A DNA stretch of 64,000 nucleotides from Rhizobium tibeticum (GTDB lineage Bacteria > Pseudomonadota > Alphaproteobacteria > Rhizobiales > Rhizobiaceae), in contig NZ_FOCV01000027.1 of assembly GCF_900110205.1 (NCBI RefSeq), forward strand, positions 22,568 through 86,567. The letters are read 5' to 3'. The position numbers were made by a program, and so were the translations under genes. Positions 24,802 to 33,578 of this stretch are shown piece by piece (the stretch's first letter is position 1; each line of letters starts with the position of its first letter). Below the pieces are notes generated by a model. It saw only the letters and a program-made list of their open reading frames with translations. It was not told the DNA's origin and made no database searches.

Positions 24802-25767
24802 TTATCGGATCACTGGTTCACCGTGATAACGTCGCTTTGACGGCTTGGATACGCCAAATCCGACTTCCATCATGAGACGCGGAGTGTTCTTCGCCAAGGT
24901 TCCCATATGGAAACCAAAGGGGTCCTCGACAAAACCGGCCCCGGCCTTTCCCGTCAACGTGACGGCATTGCTGTCACCATAAAAGCCCAGCACTTCCTCG
25001 GCTGGGTGGCCCACGAGCAGCGTCAATTGGTGCTTTACTCGCCGACGATTGTGGCTGCCTTGGACGTAGACGTGCGGGCCTGCATCGGCATCGACATCAG
25101 ACAGATAGAAGAAGAATTTCAGCATCCGCCAGTCATCGAGATCGAAATGGAACTTGAACGAGGCCCGACTTAGATCGGCTTCAGAAGCAGTTTTCGTCGG
25201 AAAGCTCCACCATGTGCGAGTGGTAATCAATTTCGCCTCGCCGCCAAGATAATGCCTTGCAACATCAAGAAGTAGCGGGTCCTTCTGAACGGCAACTGCT
25301 GCCTCGCATTGTAGGACCCGTTCGAAATGATGACCGCTTAAGATGGTGCGCCCGAAGCGACGTTCGGCTTCAGCATGCTCTCCGGCGACAAACTCCAGTT
25401 TGCGGTCAAAATTACCAAAGCACGGCGTCTCATGCGCGAAGCGGGCGATTTCCTCATGGATCGATGCAGGTAGTGTCAGGCCGGTGAAGATCCCCATTCT
25501 TTTCAGTTCTGACGCGACTTCCCCCGCCTTGATCTCCCCAAACATCGATGATGCTTTTGTTGTTGAGGAAGGAACGGGTTTGGCGGTGAGCCAATGTGCC
25601 CGACGGAAAGGTATCGTGCGGGCCAGCAGGAACATCGGCAGCCAGGCGGGATTTTCCCGCAGGTCCGTTAAGTAGGTGGGTACGCGCGCTGCCATACGAC
25701 GAAGAGGCCCACCAGTGCGGGCAATTGCTTCGAGGTCTTTCGGCTTGGATTTAGGCGTATCAAGCAT
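24802..25767 (-). CDS. Phytanoyl-CoA dioxygenase-like (Fe(II)/2-oxoglutarate) protein
   Basis: A 321-residue protein. The core has FKFHFDLDDWRMLKFFFYLS, whose H-x-D pair would bind iron, then DAGPHVYVQGSHNRRR and GFHMGTLAKNTPRLMMEVGF, with the distal His and the Arg that would bind 2-oxoglutarate. This order is that of the PhyH-like family. The first 80 residues (KSKPKDLEAIARTGGPLRRM) form an unusual N-terminal extension. It is a lone gene; the substrate is unknown. Small-molecule hydroxylation is the likely chemistry. Confidence 0.75.
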   Translation of the reverse strand: MLDTPKSKPKDLEAIARTGGPLRRMAARVPTYLTDLRENPAWLPMFLLARTIPFRRAHWLTAKPVPSSTTKASSMFGEIKAGEVASELKRMGIFTGLTLPASIHEEIARFAHETPCFGNFDRKLEFVAGEHAEAERRFGRTILSGHHFERVLQCEAAVAVQKDPLLLDVARHYLGGEAKLITTRTWWSFPTKTASEADLSRASFKFHFDLDDWRMLKFFFYLSDVDADAGPHVYVQGSHNRRRVKHQLTLLVGHPAEEVLGFYGDSNAVTLTGKAGAGFVEDPFGFHMGTLAKNTPRLMMEVGFGVSKPSKRRYHGEPVIR

Positions 25768-26368
25768 CTGATCTCCTTATGCGAATAGCGTGTCCCACGG
25801 CGCCTTTCATTCCGCAGCCCGCCCAGAAGCTACGCGGTTTTGGCCCATGATGCAACGCAGCACAGGAGTTGCATTGTCCTTTCTGCAATGCCAACTGATT
25901 GAACTGATTGATGAATTTCACTTGCTGATCCCAAGCAGTAGTTACCGGTGTTGGGCGTAGATAAACGAAGCATTTCTTCACAAGGCGGTCGTTTTCGAAT
26001 GGTGAAATAAGTTCAACCCTGGGGACGGTTTAAATCAAAAGTGAGGCTCTGAAAGGGAAGCCCTCGGCGAGGTCTGCTGCAACATGCTCTAAGCTTCCCT
26101 TCTTGTCCTGGCTCCCCAGCGGGTCAGAACAAACATAGATTACGCCGATCTGCCGGGATCGGTAGTTGGACCAAAGCCCCAGGAGCAAGAAATCGAGGGG
26201 GAGGTTCAACAGCTAGGCGTACGCGCAGGGGATCGCTGTCGAGAACCTGGCCCCTCAACCCGTCCTGCCCTGAACGACAGGACGCCAGGGAGACCTCAGG
26301 CGGGTTAAGGAGGGTAACCTGAAGTCGTCCGAAGAGTGCCAAGACGGGGATCATTGGCACCCCCGTCA
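25768..26368. other. Non-coding stretch with duplicated flank, copy B
   Basis: A 73-codon frame at 25760-25981 has no domain or ribosome-binding site and is probably not a gene. The part at about 26097-26175 (CTTCCCTTCTTGTCCTG ... GGACCAAAG) matches the flank of the small gene at 12572. The 190 bases between this flank and the small gene B have no counterpart next to copy A. Confidence 0.45.
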
Positions 26369-26572
26369 TCATACGCTCATGGCAGCGGGCTGGGGAGAGA
26401 GTTCGTCGAGGCCGGAAGCGCCAAAACAGGACTGCACCTCCTCCTCAAGCTCAATGCAGAGTCGCTCGTATTCCTCCAGGAGCATCTCCTCGCCGCCCTC
26501 AGCACGCAAGTTGTCGCGGAACCTGACGGCGTCGCCATAATTCTCGATATCTTCGATCCACCAATGGGCCAT
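26369..26572 (-). CDS. Small conserved protein, copy B of an in-window pair
   Basis: A 67-residue product. Residues 2-47 (AHWWIEDIENYGDAVRFRDN, LRAEGGEEMLLEEYERL) match copy A at 12572-12856 almost residue for residue. It lacks the N-terminal 28 residues of copy A, although the frame upstream is open (HLRPHAH before the Met), so the true start may be further upstream. Its C-terminus (CFGASGLDELSPQPAAMSV) is unrelated. Acidic, helical, no known family. Confidence 0.65.
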   Translation of the reverse strand: MAHWWIEDIENYGDAVRFRDNLRAEGGEEMLLEEYERLCIELEEEVQSCFGASGLDELSPQPAAMSV

Positions 26573-26603
26573 ATGGGCATGGGGACGGAGATGCGTCGGC
26601 CAA

Positions 26604-27002
26604 TCAACGGCCAGAGAAACGCCGCCTCGCGGCGTCGGTTACGGGTGTATAGAGGGCGACGCGTGTCCCCTCGGGGTCGGAAAATTGCACTGTGCGATTG
26701 CCCCATGGCAAATCCTTGGGTGCGTGCACGACCGTGACCTGGTCCTTGAGCCGTGCGAATTCCGCATCGACGTCCGACACCATGAACTCGAGAATGGCCG
26801 TCCTGTTGGCCAATGGCTCCGAACTACCCTCGCTGAACAAGGCCACGGTTTCCGCGCTGCCTATTGCGAGGCTCGCGGCGGGGGTGACGATCTCGGCGAA
26901 GACGGGCGCAAGCCAGTCGGCGCGGCAGCCCGTCACAAGCTCATAAAAGGCCACCATGCGGTTGATATCCGAGGCGATGAGGCGGGTGGATGTGAACTTC
27001 AT
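26604..27002 (-). CDS. VOC-superfamily (glyoxalase-fold) protein
   Basis: A 132-residue protein. AAGGAGAAG directly precedes two adjacent ATG codons (27005 and 27002), which decides the start against an upstream one. It begins FTSTRLIASDINRMVAFYEL and ends VQFSDPEGTRVALYTPV, where D-P-E-G is the VOC metal-strand turn. It is a single VOC module and probably a dimer. It is divergent from a WYL-domain regulator at 27092 with a 90-base gap, which suggests that the regulator controls it. Confidence 0.88.
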   Translation of the reverse strand: MKFTSTRLIASDINRMVAFYELVTGCRADWLAPVFAEIVTPAASLAIGSAETVALFSEGSSEPLANRTAILEFMVSDVDAEFARLKDQVTVVHAPKDLPWGNRTVQFSDPEGTRVALYTPVTDAARRRFSGR

Positions 27003-27091
27003 CATCTTCTCCTTGGATACGCGACCATCTCTTTCCTTGCTTTTGTTACACAGCCGTGCTGACAGCGTTGTGGCAGCAGGAGTCATCAGGC

Positions 27092-27820
27092 ATGCGAAAA
27101 GCAGATCGACTTTTTCAGATCATCCAGATTCTTCGACGATCGAGCCGCCCGGTGACCTCGTCTGAGCTCGCGGATGAACTTGAGGTCGCGCGGCGAACCA
27201 TCTACCGCGACATCGCACACCTGATTGCCCAGCGTGTTCCAATCGAAGGCGAAGCGGGGATTGGCTACGTCCTCGATCCGCGATACGACATGCCGCCGCT
27301 CATGCTGACGCCTGACGAGATCGAGGCCGTCGTGCTCGGCGTTCAATTGGTGGCAAAGTTGAATGACGCGGCCATCCGGAATGCCGCCAGCGATGTGATG
27401 GCCAAGATCACATCGGTCATGCCGCAGGACCTTCTTCCCTACATTGCCCAACCCGCCGTCAGCATCAAACCGGATGATGTCAGCGGCGATGTGACACGCG
27501 ACACGCGTCCGCTCAGGTTGGCGATCAGGGAAGGCCGCAAGCTTGAGCTCGACTATCGCGCGGCGGATGGGGCGGTCACCAGCCGCATCGTGTGGCCCGT
27601 GCTTCTCGGCTATGCCGACATGCGCAGCCTCTTGATCGCGTGGTGCCAATCGAAACAAGCCTTCCGGCATTTCCGCACCGAACGTATCCTCAAAGTCGAG
27701 ATTCTTGATGAATCCATAGGCATGTCCAAGAGCAAGCTGAGGCAGCAATGGCAGCAGTGGCGCGATGCCGAAATGCGGAAATCCGTGGGGCGCAGTGACC
27801 GCTTTGGGTCACCGGCGTGA
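27092..27820 (+). CDS. YafY/WYL-domain transcriptional regulator
   Basis: A 242-residue protein starting at MRKADRLFQIIQILRR; CAGGAGTCATCAGGC gives the ribosome-binding site. Residues 1-60 form an HTH_11 winged helix (TSSELADELEVARRTIYRDI). Residues 130-210 form the WYL domain (LRLAIREGRKLELDYRAADG; GYADMRSLLIAWCQSK), here with YADMRSLLIAW in place of the usual WYL core. WYL proteins bind small ligands or nucleic acids and often repress an adjacent gene. The divergent VOC gene is the obvious target. Confidence 0.92.
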   Translation: MRKADRLFQIIQILRRSSRPVTSSELADELEVARRTIYRDIAHLIAQRVPIEGEAGIGYVLDPRYDMPPLMLTPDEIEAVVLGVQLVAKLNDAAIRNAASDVMAKITSVMPQDLLPYIAQPAVSIKPDDVSGDVTRDTRPLRLAIREGRKLELDYRAADGAVTSRIVWPVLLGYADMRSLLIAWCQSKQAFRHFRTERILKVEILDESIGMSKSKLRQQWQQWRDAEMRKSVGRSDRFGSPA

Positions 27821-27830
27821 GTTCGGCTGA

Positions 27831-27848
27831 GCGGAAGCGAACTTCCGC
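27831..27848. terminator. Hairpin after the WYL regulator
   Basis: GCGGAAG-CGAA-CTTCCGC forms a perfect 7-bp stem with a tetraloop ten bases after the stop codon. The following T-content is low, so termination strength is uncertain. Confidence 0.55.
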
Positions 27849-28020
27849 AAAGGGTCGATCTTTCGTATTGCTCAGGGGCCGCAAAGGGGTGGGCAGCCGC
27901 TCGGCTTAGGTCTGGTTAGCGCCATAGCAGACGAAGATGCGAATGAGGTCACCATTTTGACGTGAGTTTGGAGGCGACCGAACAAGAGCGGTGGACACGG
28001 TCATTGCTGCTTTCCCCCAG

Positions 28021-28310
28021 CTAGATGCGGCCGGGGTGAAGCAGCGGGGCTAGTGACAGCTTGAGAAACGCGGCGATAACCAGCATCCAGACTGGAACAG
28101 TGAACCCCCCGGTGCTGTCGCGCGCCACGCCAAGCAAGAATGGACCCAAGGCGCCTGCGAAGTAACCAATGCCAAGAACAAATGCTGTCAAGGAGTTCGC
28201 TTCGTTCGCATCCCGTGCGTGGTCGAGCGGCAGCACCATGCCCAGGGTAAAGGAACCTCCGACGCCAAGGGCGATCAGGGGAATGGAAAGATATGGCATC
28301 GTCGGCGGCG
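28021..28310 (-). pseudogene. MFS transporter C-terminal fragment
   Basis: About 93 residues with two or three membrane helices (IPLIALGVGGSFTLGMVLPL; TAFVLGIGYFAGALGPFLLG; VPVWMLVIAAFLKLSLAP). The first holds DHARDANEANSLTAF, typical of the CynX/NimT-like MFS loop before the last two helices. A whole transporter would have about 400 residues. It joins directly to an acetyltransferase fragment upstream, so it results from a deletion. Confidence 0.7.
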
Positions 28311-28327
28311 AATGTCGTCTCGCAACG

Positions 28328-28435
28328 TGCCTTTCCGATACCTTGCCCTCTGGCTGAAGCGTCTACGAATGTGGCAATGTCGGTCCAACCCTCGGGCAAG
28401 TCATGGTACCGCTCCAGCGCCTGGAAGCCGCAACC
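28328..28435 (-). pseudogene. GNAT acetyltransferase fragment
   Basis: Thirty-six residues (CGFQALERYHDLPEGWTDIA then TFVDASARGQGIGKA) match the acetyl-CoA-binding motif A of GNAT enzymes; Q/R-G-x-G-x-G/A is visible as R-G-Q-G-I-G-K-A. The rest of the gene is absent. The frame leads into MFS sequence within about 30 bases. Confidence 0.6.
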
Positions 28436-28470
28436 CCAAGGAGAGATGGGCCTTGCGCGGCGCGGTACCC

Positions 28471-29232
28471 TCAAGGGGTCGACTTGCCAAATATTCTTCC
28501 GATGATCTCGTCAGCATCTGCATCAAAGCAACGACCATGGCTGAGAATGACCCGCCGTGGTTCCCATGACCGCAATCTGTTTATCACCGCCTGCGCCTTT
28601 TGCCGCTGGAGGAGAACAGGCAGTCGCATGCCAAAAAAGGCTTGCCCGTGCGGGTAATCCATCCGGCTGAATCTCGTCGCCGTGCGCCAAGGCTCATCGA
28701 TCTTGTCCAGTTCGAGGTTGATGATGGTGTCCGTGAGGATCAGGGTCCTTGATGAACGGTGGAAGAAAATAAACTCCTTGAAGTAGCCGCCCGGAAAGAG
28801 CGCCTGGTCCAGGTCGCGCTGCCAATCTTGAGGCGGCATTTCCTGCAAGTCGTGGTCAAAGCGCACATCGATGCGTCGCGCACGGGCTCTCTGCCGCACT
28901 CGCGGTGACGCCCAAGTGACCGCGTCCGGATAAGCCTTAGCCCACTCGCCAATGTGCGCGTAGTGAAACTGATTGGGTGAGACGAGGTGGCGAACTTGGC
29001 CGAGTTCCTGCAACTGTTCCGCTAACGCGGCGTCGAACTTGATGGGGGAGTGAAGGAACAGGTCGCCGTTCAATAGGCGCACTACCGTCATCCGCGTTGT
29101 GAACGGCAACGGAAGTCTTATCCTTGCTACCGTCAGATACTCAAACGGACCGTCAACCACACCGATGTCGGGCCCTTCAGGTTTGTAGACGTTGATCGGC
29201 TCATAAAGGGAGGCGCTCACAGTCCACTCCAC
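28471..29232 (-). CDS. DUF4336 protein (metallo-beta-lactamase-like fold)
   Basis: A 253-residue protein with features of the DUF4336 family: RMTVVRLLNGDLFLHSPIKF, HLVSPNQFHYAHIGEWAKAY, LILTDTIINLELDKI and VILSHGRCFDADADEII. DUF4336 proteins are thought to be degenerate metallo-beta-lactamase-fold proteins; the histidines in FHYAH and SHG may be metal ligands. The gene is full length for the family. Its 3' end abuts the GNAT fragment. The function is unknown. Confidence 0.8.
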   Translation of the reverse strand: MEWTVSASLYEPINVYKPEGPDIGVVDGPFEYLTVARIRLPLPFTTRMTVVRLLNGDLFLHSPIKFDAALAEQLQELGQVRHLVSPNQFHYAHIGEWAKAYPDAVTWASPRVRQRARARRIDVRFDHDLQEMPPQDWQRDLDQALFPGGYFKEFIFFHRSSRTLILTDTIINLELDKIDEPWRTATRFSRMDYPHGQAFFGMRLPVLLQRQKAQAVINRLRSWEPRRVILSHGRCFDADADEIIGRIFGKSTP

Positions 29233-29487
29233 ATCACCAATGTTGCCGCGAGCTAAGTCACTGGCATGTTGTCGGGGAATGCAAGTCCGCTTTTTCAGGT
29301 GGAGTATTTCCTGGTCGATGCAGACGAGCCTGCGGAGGTTTATGTCGCGGAAGATGAAAGGGATGCCAACGAAAGCGCTGAGCGGTACAGCTCAGGCTTC
29401 GGGGTGGGAAAGTGATCGCTGCCGTCTCGCCGTCTCTAGGATCGCCTGAGGAAAACCTCCGCGGCGGATCTCCATTTTGACCATGGG

Positions 29488-29733
29488 ATGATCAAGGTTG
29501 AGCAAAGCGCCTTCCCCCATGAGCATTTCCTTTTCAAAGTCAGCGTGCATCGGGAGACCATCGGAAACATCTGGCAGAACATCGGCCTGGCTCTCGGCCT
29601 CAAGGCCATCTTTCTCGTCACCACGCTTACCGGGGTTACCACGCTGTGGATGGCGATCCTCGCCGACACGGGCGCGACCGTTCTCGTCACGGCGAACGCG
29701 CTGCGCCTTCTCACCTACCGTTCCAAGAAATAG
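29488..29733 (+). pseudogene. Heavy-metal P-type ATPase C-terminal fragment
   Basis: The last 65 residues of a P1B-type ATPase are preserved: TIGNIWQNIGLALGLKAIFL, then TTLWMAILADTGATVLVTAN and ALRLL. This is the final pair of membrane helices with the N-x-A-L-G-L and D-x-G-x-x-x-x-V-x-x-N motifs of ZntA/CadA-like Zn/Cd/Pb exporters. Everything upstream (phosphorylation site, metal-binding CPC) is missing. It is too short to function. Confidence 0.78.
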
Positions 29734-29940
29734 GAAGACTTCATTTGCCCACGTTCACGTCACTCCGAGTCCTTGCCCATGTCGGCATCCTTCTGGCATC
29801 GCCGTCTGGTCGCCAATCCTCCTGCCGCTCGCCGCTCGCGGGAACAGCATGTAGTCGCTCATCGAAACCCCGGTGCGGACGGGTGTCCGGCCGACGGCGC
29901 GTCCCTGGGAAGCTAATGGATCCGTAGGCGGTCGATGTAG

Positions 29941-31194
29941 TTAGCGCTCCTCGGGCGGACGATGCTTCCGGAATATGAAGAGCAGCAGGAGGTCATAGAC
30001 GATCTTCAGGGCCGCTGCGGTGACGAGGGGCCAGCCGAAACTGGAAACGGACATCAGCCAACCTGCAAGAAGGGGACTCGACGCCGCAGCCAAGCTCCGT
30101 GGAACAGCGGTGACGCTCGCCGCGGCCGCCCGTTCGCCGGGGGTGACGATCGCCATGACGTAGGAGGTGCGGGTAGGTACGTCCATCTGCGAGAGGGCGC
30201 TTCGTATCAGAAGCAGGACGATCGTCGTCGCAAGGTCCGGAACGAAGGGGATCAGCAGAAGACAAACGCTTGAAGGCAGGTGCGTGAAGACCATCGTGTT
30301 CACAAGCCCGATCCGGTCGGAGATGCGGACCGCGACCAGATAGGAGGCGGCCGAAAGAACTCCGGACCAGAAGAAGATCGCTCCTGTCGCCGCAAGAGAT
30401 AACCCGAAGCGATGATAAAGCCATAGGGCCAGAAGCGACTGTACGATCAGGCCGCCGGCAAAGGCGTCAATGCTGAAGAGGGCGGCGAGCGTCAGGACGA
30501 GCGTCCTCGACTTGAAAAGCGGCTGAGCCGGGGATGTGTTGACGTCGGCCTGATCATTCGGCACGCGCCGATATACCAGAAACGACGCAAGTCCCACGGC
30601 GGCGTAGAGCAGGAAAACCGGCTGCAAGGCTTGCCCGACGCTGAGTCCCAGCATTGCCTGGAGAAGCTCCGGAACTCCCGCAGCGAGTGCACCGAGAGCG
30701 CCAAACAGCGAGCCGATCAGGCTGTAGCGCGCAAACATTGCGGTGCGGTCCCTGTCGGAAACACTATGAGCCAGCTTGGCATGCTCCAGAGGCAGGAAGA
30801 CGCTCACGTCGCCGGAAGACGGATTCAGGGTTCCGACGAAGGCCACGATCACCAGTGGCCAGAAGTCCTTCACCAGGAAAAATGCGAGACCGGTCAGCAT
30901 CATCAGAATCGCGGCTGCCAGTAGCATCCGGCGCTGGGAGAAGCGATGCGAGAGCATACCGACGGACAGGGTGAGGATGGCTGAGCCGGCGAGCGTTGCC
31001 GTGGTCAGCACCCCGACTTCGAACAAATCGAAGCCGACCGATGCGAGGTAGATCGGCAATGAAAGGCTGATAAGTCCGTCTGCAAACGCCCGCATTCCGC
31101 GCGATGCGAGAAGTCGACCGGCGGTCGGATCCGCACTCGCGGGTAGCGACACATAAGAGTACGCCCGTTTGTAAAGCGACGAGGACGCTGTCAC
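29941..31194 (-). CDS. MFS transporter
   Basis: A 417-residue protein with twelve predicted helices and the expected central loop near residue 205. Typical features are RGMRAFADGLISLSLPIYLA at helix 1, the basic loop SHRFSQRRMLLAA after helix 2 (motif A-like), and DRIGLVNTM in the second half. FVGTLNPSSGDVSVFLPLEH is a distinctive stretch seen in a group of uncharacterised alphaproteobacterial MFS proteins. The substrate is unknown. It stands alone between gene fragments. Confidence 0.88.
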   Translation of the reverse strand: MTASSSLYKRAYSYVSLPASADPTAGRLLASRGMRAFADGLISLSLPIYLASVGFDLFEVGVLTTATLAGSAILTLSVGMLSHRFSQRRMLLAAAILMMLTGLAFFLVKDFWPLVIVAFVGTLNPSSGDVSVFLPLEHAKLAHSVSDRDRTAMFARYSLIGSLFGALGALAAGVPELLQAMLGLSVGQALQPVFLLYAAVGLASFLVYRRVPNDQADVNTSPAQPLFKSRTLVLTLAALFSIDAFAGGLIVQSLLALWLYHRFGLSLAATGAIFFWSGVLSAASYLVAVRISDRIGLVNTMVFTHLPSSVCLLLIPFVPDLATTIVLLLIRSALSQMDVPTRTSYVMAIVTPGERAAAASVTAVPRSLAAASSPLLAGWLMSVSSFGWPLVTAAALKIVYDLLLLFIFRKHRPPEER

Positions 31195-31321
31195 GATCCG
31201 AATCCTTCCAAGTGTAAGTGCGTCGACACCCAGCTCACCTCGCCAACGTCCAGACCACGTCGGCCAGGGCGCTGGCCAGCAGCGTCGTGATCACCGAGAC
31301 CTTGAACCGGAAGATCGCAAC

Positions 31322-31690
31322 CTGGTCGGAAGCCGCCGAAACGGACGATGGGGCGTTCCCAAGGGACACCTCGATCCTGGCGAAACAACCGCGGCAGCAG
31401 CGCTGCGCGAAGCCTTCGAGGAAGCCGGCGTCGAAGGCTTGGTCACTCCGGATGTCTTCGGTTCGTTCTCGTATCGGAAGGACAGTACACCCCATCAGTA
31501 TCAGGTCTCGGTTCACCTTCTCGAGGTCTCCCTTAACACGCGTGTGTTCGAGTCGACGCCAAGAATGGCGGTAATGGGATACCGTATCGCGCTTTCTCGT
31601 GATGATCGAGCCATTCGGTTCCTCGACGGAAACCAGTTGTTTAGCTTTAAGACCAGATACTTAGGTTCTGTGCTAGATATTTGGCTTTAA
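31322..31690 (+). pseudogene. NUDIX hydrolase copy 2, truncated at both ends
   Basis: Positions 31322-31532 repeat 16348-16557 with about ten differences by eye. The NUDIX frame (LVGSRRNGRWGVPKGHLDPG; REAFEEAGVEG) is intact here, including the AAG lysine codon lost in copy 1. The N-terminal strand is replaced by unrelated sequence, and after EVS the frame continues into foreign coding to a stop at 31690. This copy therefore keeps the catalytic box but not the fold. Confidence 0.85.
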
Positions 31691-31706
31691 AACTAGATAT
31701 CTGGTC
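31651..31706. repeat. Inverted and direct repeats at the end of NUDIX copy 2
   Basis: GACCAGATA (31651-31659) and TATCTGGTC (31698-31706) are exact inverted arms. Within them GCTTTAA followed by ACCAGATA or ACTAGATA repeats directly. It may be an element end or regulatory dyad. Confidence 0.45.
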
Positions 31707-31955
31707 CGGCGGTTCGACCATCACTGTTTGCCTGCGTCTCCAAGCCTCGAGTTTTCATTCCTCTCCCAAGTCGAATCCAAACGCGTGGCCTCGTGATCGC
31801 ATTGGATTGATCAATGCCTTGCTGTTCTGGGCCAAACCAAGTCGTCTTTAGGGACGTTTCACACTATTCGCGATGGTGACAGCTGCTACCTGTTGGTGGA
31901 AATTTGCTGGCGACAAGCTCTTTCCGGAACGCCTCTACTGCGCACGCGGGTCGCC

Positions 31956-32951
31956 CTAAAGCCACCCGGATTTCTTGAACCGAAAGTAGAGCAAGCCGCA
32001 CAGTGTAGCGATCACGGCCACCACGACATAGTAGCCGTACATCGTCTTCAGTTCCGGCATGTTCTCGAAGTTCATGCCATAGATGCCAGCGATGGCGGTC
32101 GGGACCGCCGCGATCGCCGCCCATGCCGCGAGTTGTCGGGTGATGGTGCCTTGGCGCTGCTGTTCGAGGAGATTGCTGGCCTCGAATACCGAAGTGATCA
32201 CGTCCTTCAGTCCGCCAACGGTGCCTTCAACGCGACGTACGTGGTCGTGGACGTCTCTGAAATAGTTCTTCGCTTCCTGATCGACGCAGGGAAGGTCGAT
32301 ATGCACGAGCTTGCCGCAAACCTCCGTCATTGGCCCGAGCACGCGTTGAAAGCGGATCAATTGCCGACGAAGTTTGAAAAGCCGCTTGATCTCCCTGCGT
32401 CCAAGGAAAGCGTCGAGCATGTCATGCTCCATGGCGAGAACATTGTCTTCGATCGCCTCCACCACAGGCAGGTAGCCGTCGACAATGAAATCAAGAATGC
32501 CATGAAGGACGTAGTCGGGACCGTTCTTCAGGATCTGCGGAGATGCCTCAAGCTGTTTCCTGAGTTCGCTGTGGCCGCGATCTGATCCGTGGCGAACGGA
32601 GATGATGTGATGGCGTCCGACGAACATCGAGGTCTCGCCGTATTCGATCTCGTCGCCCTCGAGATGGGCGGTTTTCGCGACCACGAAAATCTGGTCATCA
32701 TAGACGTCCACCTTCGGCACCTGCCTTGCGTTGAGGGCGTCCTCGACGGCTAGAGGGTGCAGATGAAACGCCTTCTGAAGAGAACCAAGTTCCTCGGTGG
32801 TCGGATCACGGAGGCCGATCCAGACAAACTCGTCCGTGGCGTCGGTGGCCCTTGGATCTTCAAGAGAGACGGCTTCGGCTCGGCGGCCGTTTCTGTAGAG
32901 GAATGCTGCAACGACGCTCACGAACGATCCTTTACGCACCGGGTTTTGCAT
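31956..32951 (-). CDS. corA: CorA magnesium/cobalt transporter
   Basis: A 331-residue CorA-family channel. A large cytoplasmic alpha/beta domain (residues 1-265, with WIGLRDPTTEELGSLQ and ISVRHGSDRGHSELRK) is followed by two helices. The signature GMN lies at the end of helix 1 (AIAGIYGMNFENMPELK), and the basic tail YFRFKKSGWL closes the protein. CorA forms a pentamer that takes up Mg2+ and sometimes Co2+ or Ni2+. The gene stands alone; no M-box or other riboswitch was recognised upstream. Confidence 0.95.
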   Translation of the reverse strand: MQNPVRKGSFVSVVAAFLYRNGRRAEAVSLEDPRATDATDEFVWIGLRDPTTEELGSLQKAFHLHPLAVEDALNARQVPKVDVYDDQIFVVAKTAHLEGDEIEYGETSMFVGRHHIISVRHGSDRGHSELRKQLEASPQILKNGPDYVLHGILDFIVDGYLPVVEAIEDNVLAMEHDMLDAFLGRREIKRLFKLRRQLIRFQRVLGPMTEVCGKLVHIDLPCVDQEAKNYFRDVHDHVRRVEGTVGGLKDVITSVFEASNLLEQQRQGTITRQLAAWAAIAAVPTAIAGIYGMNFENMPELKTMYGYYVVVAVIATLCGLLYFRFKKSGWL

Positions 32952-33050
32952 CGTTGCAACGGCAAGACATCGTTGTCCAGTAATCTACGGTGCCCTGGCA
33001 GCTCGCATGGCGCAGTCCGCACTGGTCCTGCGAGGTGACGCCGAAACAGC

Positions 33051-33548
33051 TCATCCCGGAGGCAGCGGCTGCGGCGGCACTTCGGACGCCATGAAGGCTG
33101 CGTAGAGGTCTGCGGGGTTTTCCGCGCGTCGCATCGCCGAGAGGACCATGGTGTCGTGAGCTTTTCGGGCGATCGTCGCGAGCACTTTCAGATACTCTGA
33201 ACGCCATTCCTCACCAAAGACGAGCAAGAATATCAGGTCGATTGGGGCTTCATCGATCGCGTCGAAATCAAGCGGACGAGAGAGTTGGAAAATGAAGCCG
33301 CGAGGGGGACCCAGCTCGGGCAACGCCGCGTGCGGCACGGCAATCCCTTTGCCGATACCGGTCGATCCAAGCAACTCCCGCTTTTCGAGGACGCCGAGGA
33401 GTGAAGCAGCGTCCACCGCCAGCGCCTCGGAAGCTTTCGTGGCGGCGAGGTGCAGCGTCTTGGCTTTTGTTTGCGACGGGGCGTCGACAAAAACGTCGCT
33501 TGGAAGGAAGATGTTCGTCAGGTCCATTATCATGTCATCTATGATCAT
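33051..33548 (-). CDS. PTS IIA-like (PtsN-type) regulatory protein
   Basis: A 165-residue EIIA-Ntr-type protein. The phosphorylatable His lies in GIGKGIAVPHAALPELGPPR. The remaining family pattern is SLLGVLEKRELLGSTG and FLLVFGEEWRSEYLKVLATI. PtsN proteins take part in the nitrogen PTS and often control potassium transport (TrkA, KdpD). That fits the neighbouring kdpE remnant and Kup gene. It lacks an adjacent EI-Ntr or NPr and is probably a second, specialised PtsN. Start at 33548 or the Met at 33533. Confidence 0.88.
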   Translation of the reverse strand: MIIDDMIMDLTNIFLPSDVFVDAPSQTKAKTLHLAATKASEALAVDAASLLGVLEKRELLGSTGIGKGIAVPHAALPELGPPRGFIFQLSRPLDFDAIDEAPIDLIFLLVFGEEWRSEYLKVLATIARKAHDTMVLSAMRRAENPADLYAAFMASEVPPQPLPPG

Positions 33549-33578
33549 TTTGGTGGTTACCAGGCGTGTCTACGCGCA

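Noticed and set aside
25760..25981. A 73-codon minus-strand frame just upstream of the dioxygenase-like gene
   Set aside because: It overlaps the start of the dioxygenase gene, has no clear initiation site and no domain; the Cys residues are irregular.
31218..31574. A 118-codon plus-strand frame across NUDIX copy 2
   Set aside because: The NUDIX sense lies in a different frame here; this one only mirrors it. The upstream part is unrelated sequence of unknown origin.
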